Part shown: piece after piece, positions 22,058-22,377 of the stretch
Layout of the letters: each line of letters opens with the position of its first letter
Position numbering within the stretch: the first letter of the stretch is position 1
Source of the DNA: Clostridium sp.
Lineage (GTDB): Bacteria > Bacillota > Clostridia > Lachnospirales > Lachnospiraceae
Direction: 5' to 3'
Assembly (NCBI GenBank): GCA_004554205.1
Contig: SFNH01000021.1
Location: 1-22,377 of the forward strand
Length of the DNA: 22,377 bases
The notes under the pieces: generated by a model
Database searches by the model: none
What the model saw: only the letters and a program-made list of their open reading frames with translations
What the model was told of the DNA's origin: nothing
Program-made: the position numbers and the translations under genes

Positions 22058-22377
22058 CGATAAGCCGGGTTCTGTCGTTGAATGGCCATCTATCTAGGCC
22101 AGATGTCGCCACCTGGCTCAAGCGACCTACCCGAAAGCAGGCGGGCCACCTTATGCTTTCTGCTCGGTCTTGCTTCGAGTGGGGTTTACATGTGCCCCGC
22201 CTGTTACCAGACGGGCGGTAGTCTCTTACACTGCCATTCCACCCTTACCGGTCATGGACCGGCGGTATATTTCTGTTGCACTGTCCCTGGAGTCACCTCC
22301 GCCAGACGTTATCTGGCACCCTGCCCTGTGAAGCCCGGACTTTCCTCTCCCGCCGCCTTTCGGCTTATGCGGCAGCG
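22058..22377 (-). ncRNA. rnpB: RNase P RNA (5' end outside the window)
   Basis: On the minus strand the conserved 5' core GAGGAAAGTCCGGGCTTC lies near 22330-22347 and the 3' closing segment ACAGAACCCGGCTTATC near 22059-22075; these pair as the P4/P1-region hallmarks of bacterial RNase P RNA. Between them are TAAACCCCACTCGAAGCAAG and the GGTAGGTCGCTTGAGCCAGG region typical of the family. It is the catalytic RNA that trims tRNA 5' leaders. The layout resembles the ancestral type A RNA, which I infer rather than prove. Only the first few tens of bases (P1/P2 strands) are missing at the window edge. Confidence 0.96.

Noticed and set aside
22006..22221. A 71-codon open frame on the plus strand
   Set aside because: It lies across the terminator palindrome and inside the RNase P RNA gene.

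Overview
The window reads as chromosomal DNA of a fairly GC-rich Gram-positive clostridial anaerobe, most likely a Lachnospiraceae (Clostridium cluster XIVa) member. This is inferred from strong AGGAGG-type ribosome binding sites, a Rex repressor, the nnrD/E-alr-mazF gene order typical of Firmicutes, a GerMN lipoprotein, a YdiF-type ABC-F protein and an RNase P RNA of bacterial layout. I could not run a search, so the genus is not assigned.

Layout from left to right. (1) Bases 1-1737, minus strand: a choline-binding-like cell-wall-repeat protein followed by the first codons of another exported protein. (2) Bases 1871-10507, minus strand: a compact, mostly overlapping gene string in transcription order ABC exporter, DegV protein, sensor histidine kinase without a response regulator, GerMN lipoprotein, ComEC, HolA. 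A palindromic repeat and an extra promoter separate comEC from holA. (3) Bases 10630-11337, plus strand: a zinc-ribbon membrane protein of unknown role, divergent from the ABC operon and convergent with gpmI. (4) Bases 11362-12903, minus strand: phosphoglycerate mutase gpmI, preceded by a sigma-A promoter and a perfect Rex-type operator. (5) Bases 13051-13471: a non-coding, highly folded 421-bp element with 30-bp imperfect terminal inverted repeats. (6) Bases 13468-15797, minus strand: a MATE efflux protein translationally coupled to a CorC/HlyC-type CBS protein. (7) Bases 15884-16013: a 130-bp MITE-like palindrome flanked by an 8-bp target duplication. (8) Bases 16018-19919, minus strand: rex, nnrD/E fusion, alr and mazF. 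(9) Bases 20071-21987, plus strand: an ABC-F ATPase. (10) Bases 22058-22377, minus strand: rnpB, cut at its 5' end by the window edge.

The genes are mainly housekeeping: DNA replication and uptake, glycolysis, redox control, cell-wall precursor supply, NAD(P)H repair, export and translation. A regulatory link joins two distant parts. The Rex repressor encoded at 19251-19919 has an exact match to its known clostridial operator just downstream of the gpmI promoter, suggesting NADH-responsive control of lower glycolysis.

The least ordinary content is between the genes. A family of palindromic repeats with ends like GTAACAGTTCAGC recurs at gene borders (2957-3021, 11323, 13051-13471, 19253, 22016-22042) and sometimes supplies stop codons. 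A 37-bp module is shared by 2924-2960 and 13366-13402. A separate MITE-like element sits exactly at the mazF stop codon. These repeats are the best candidates for something undescribed here.
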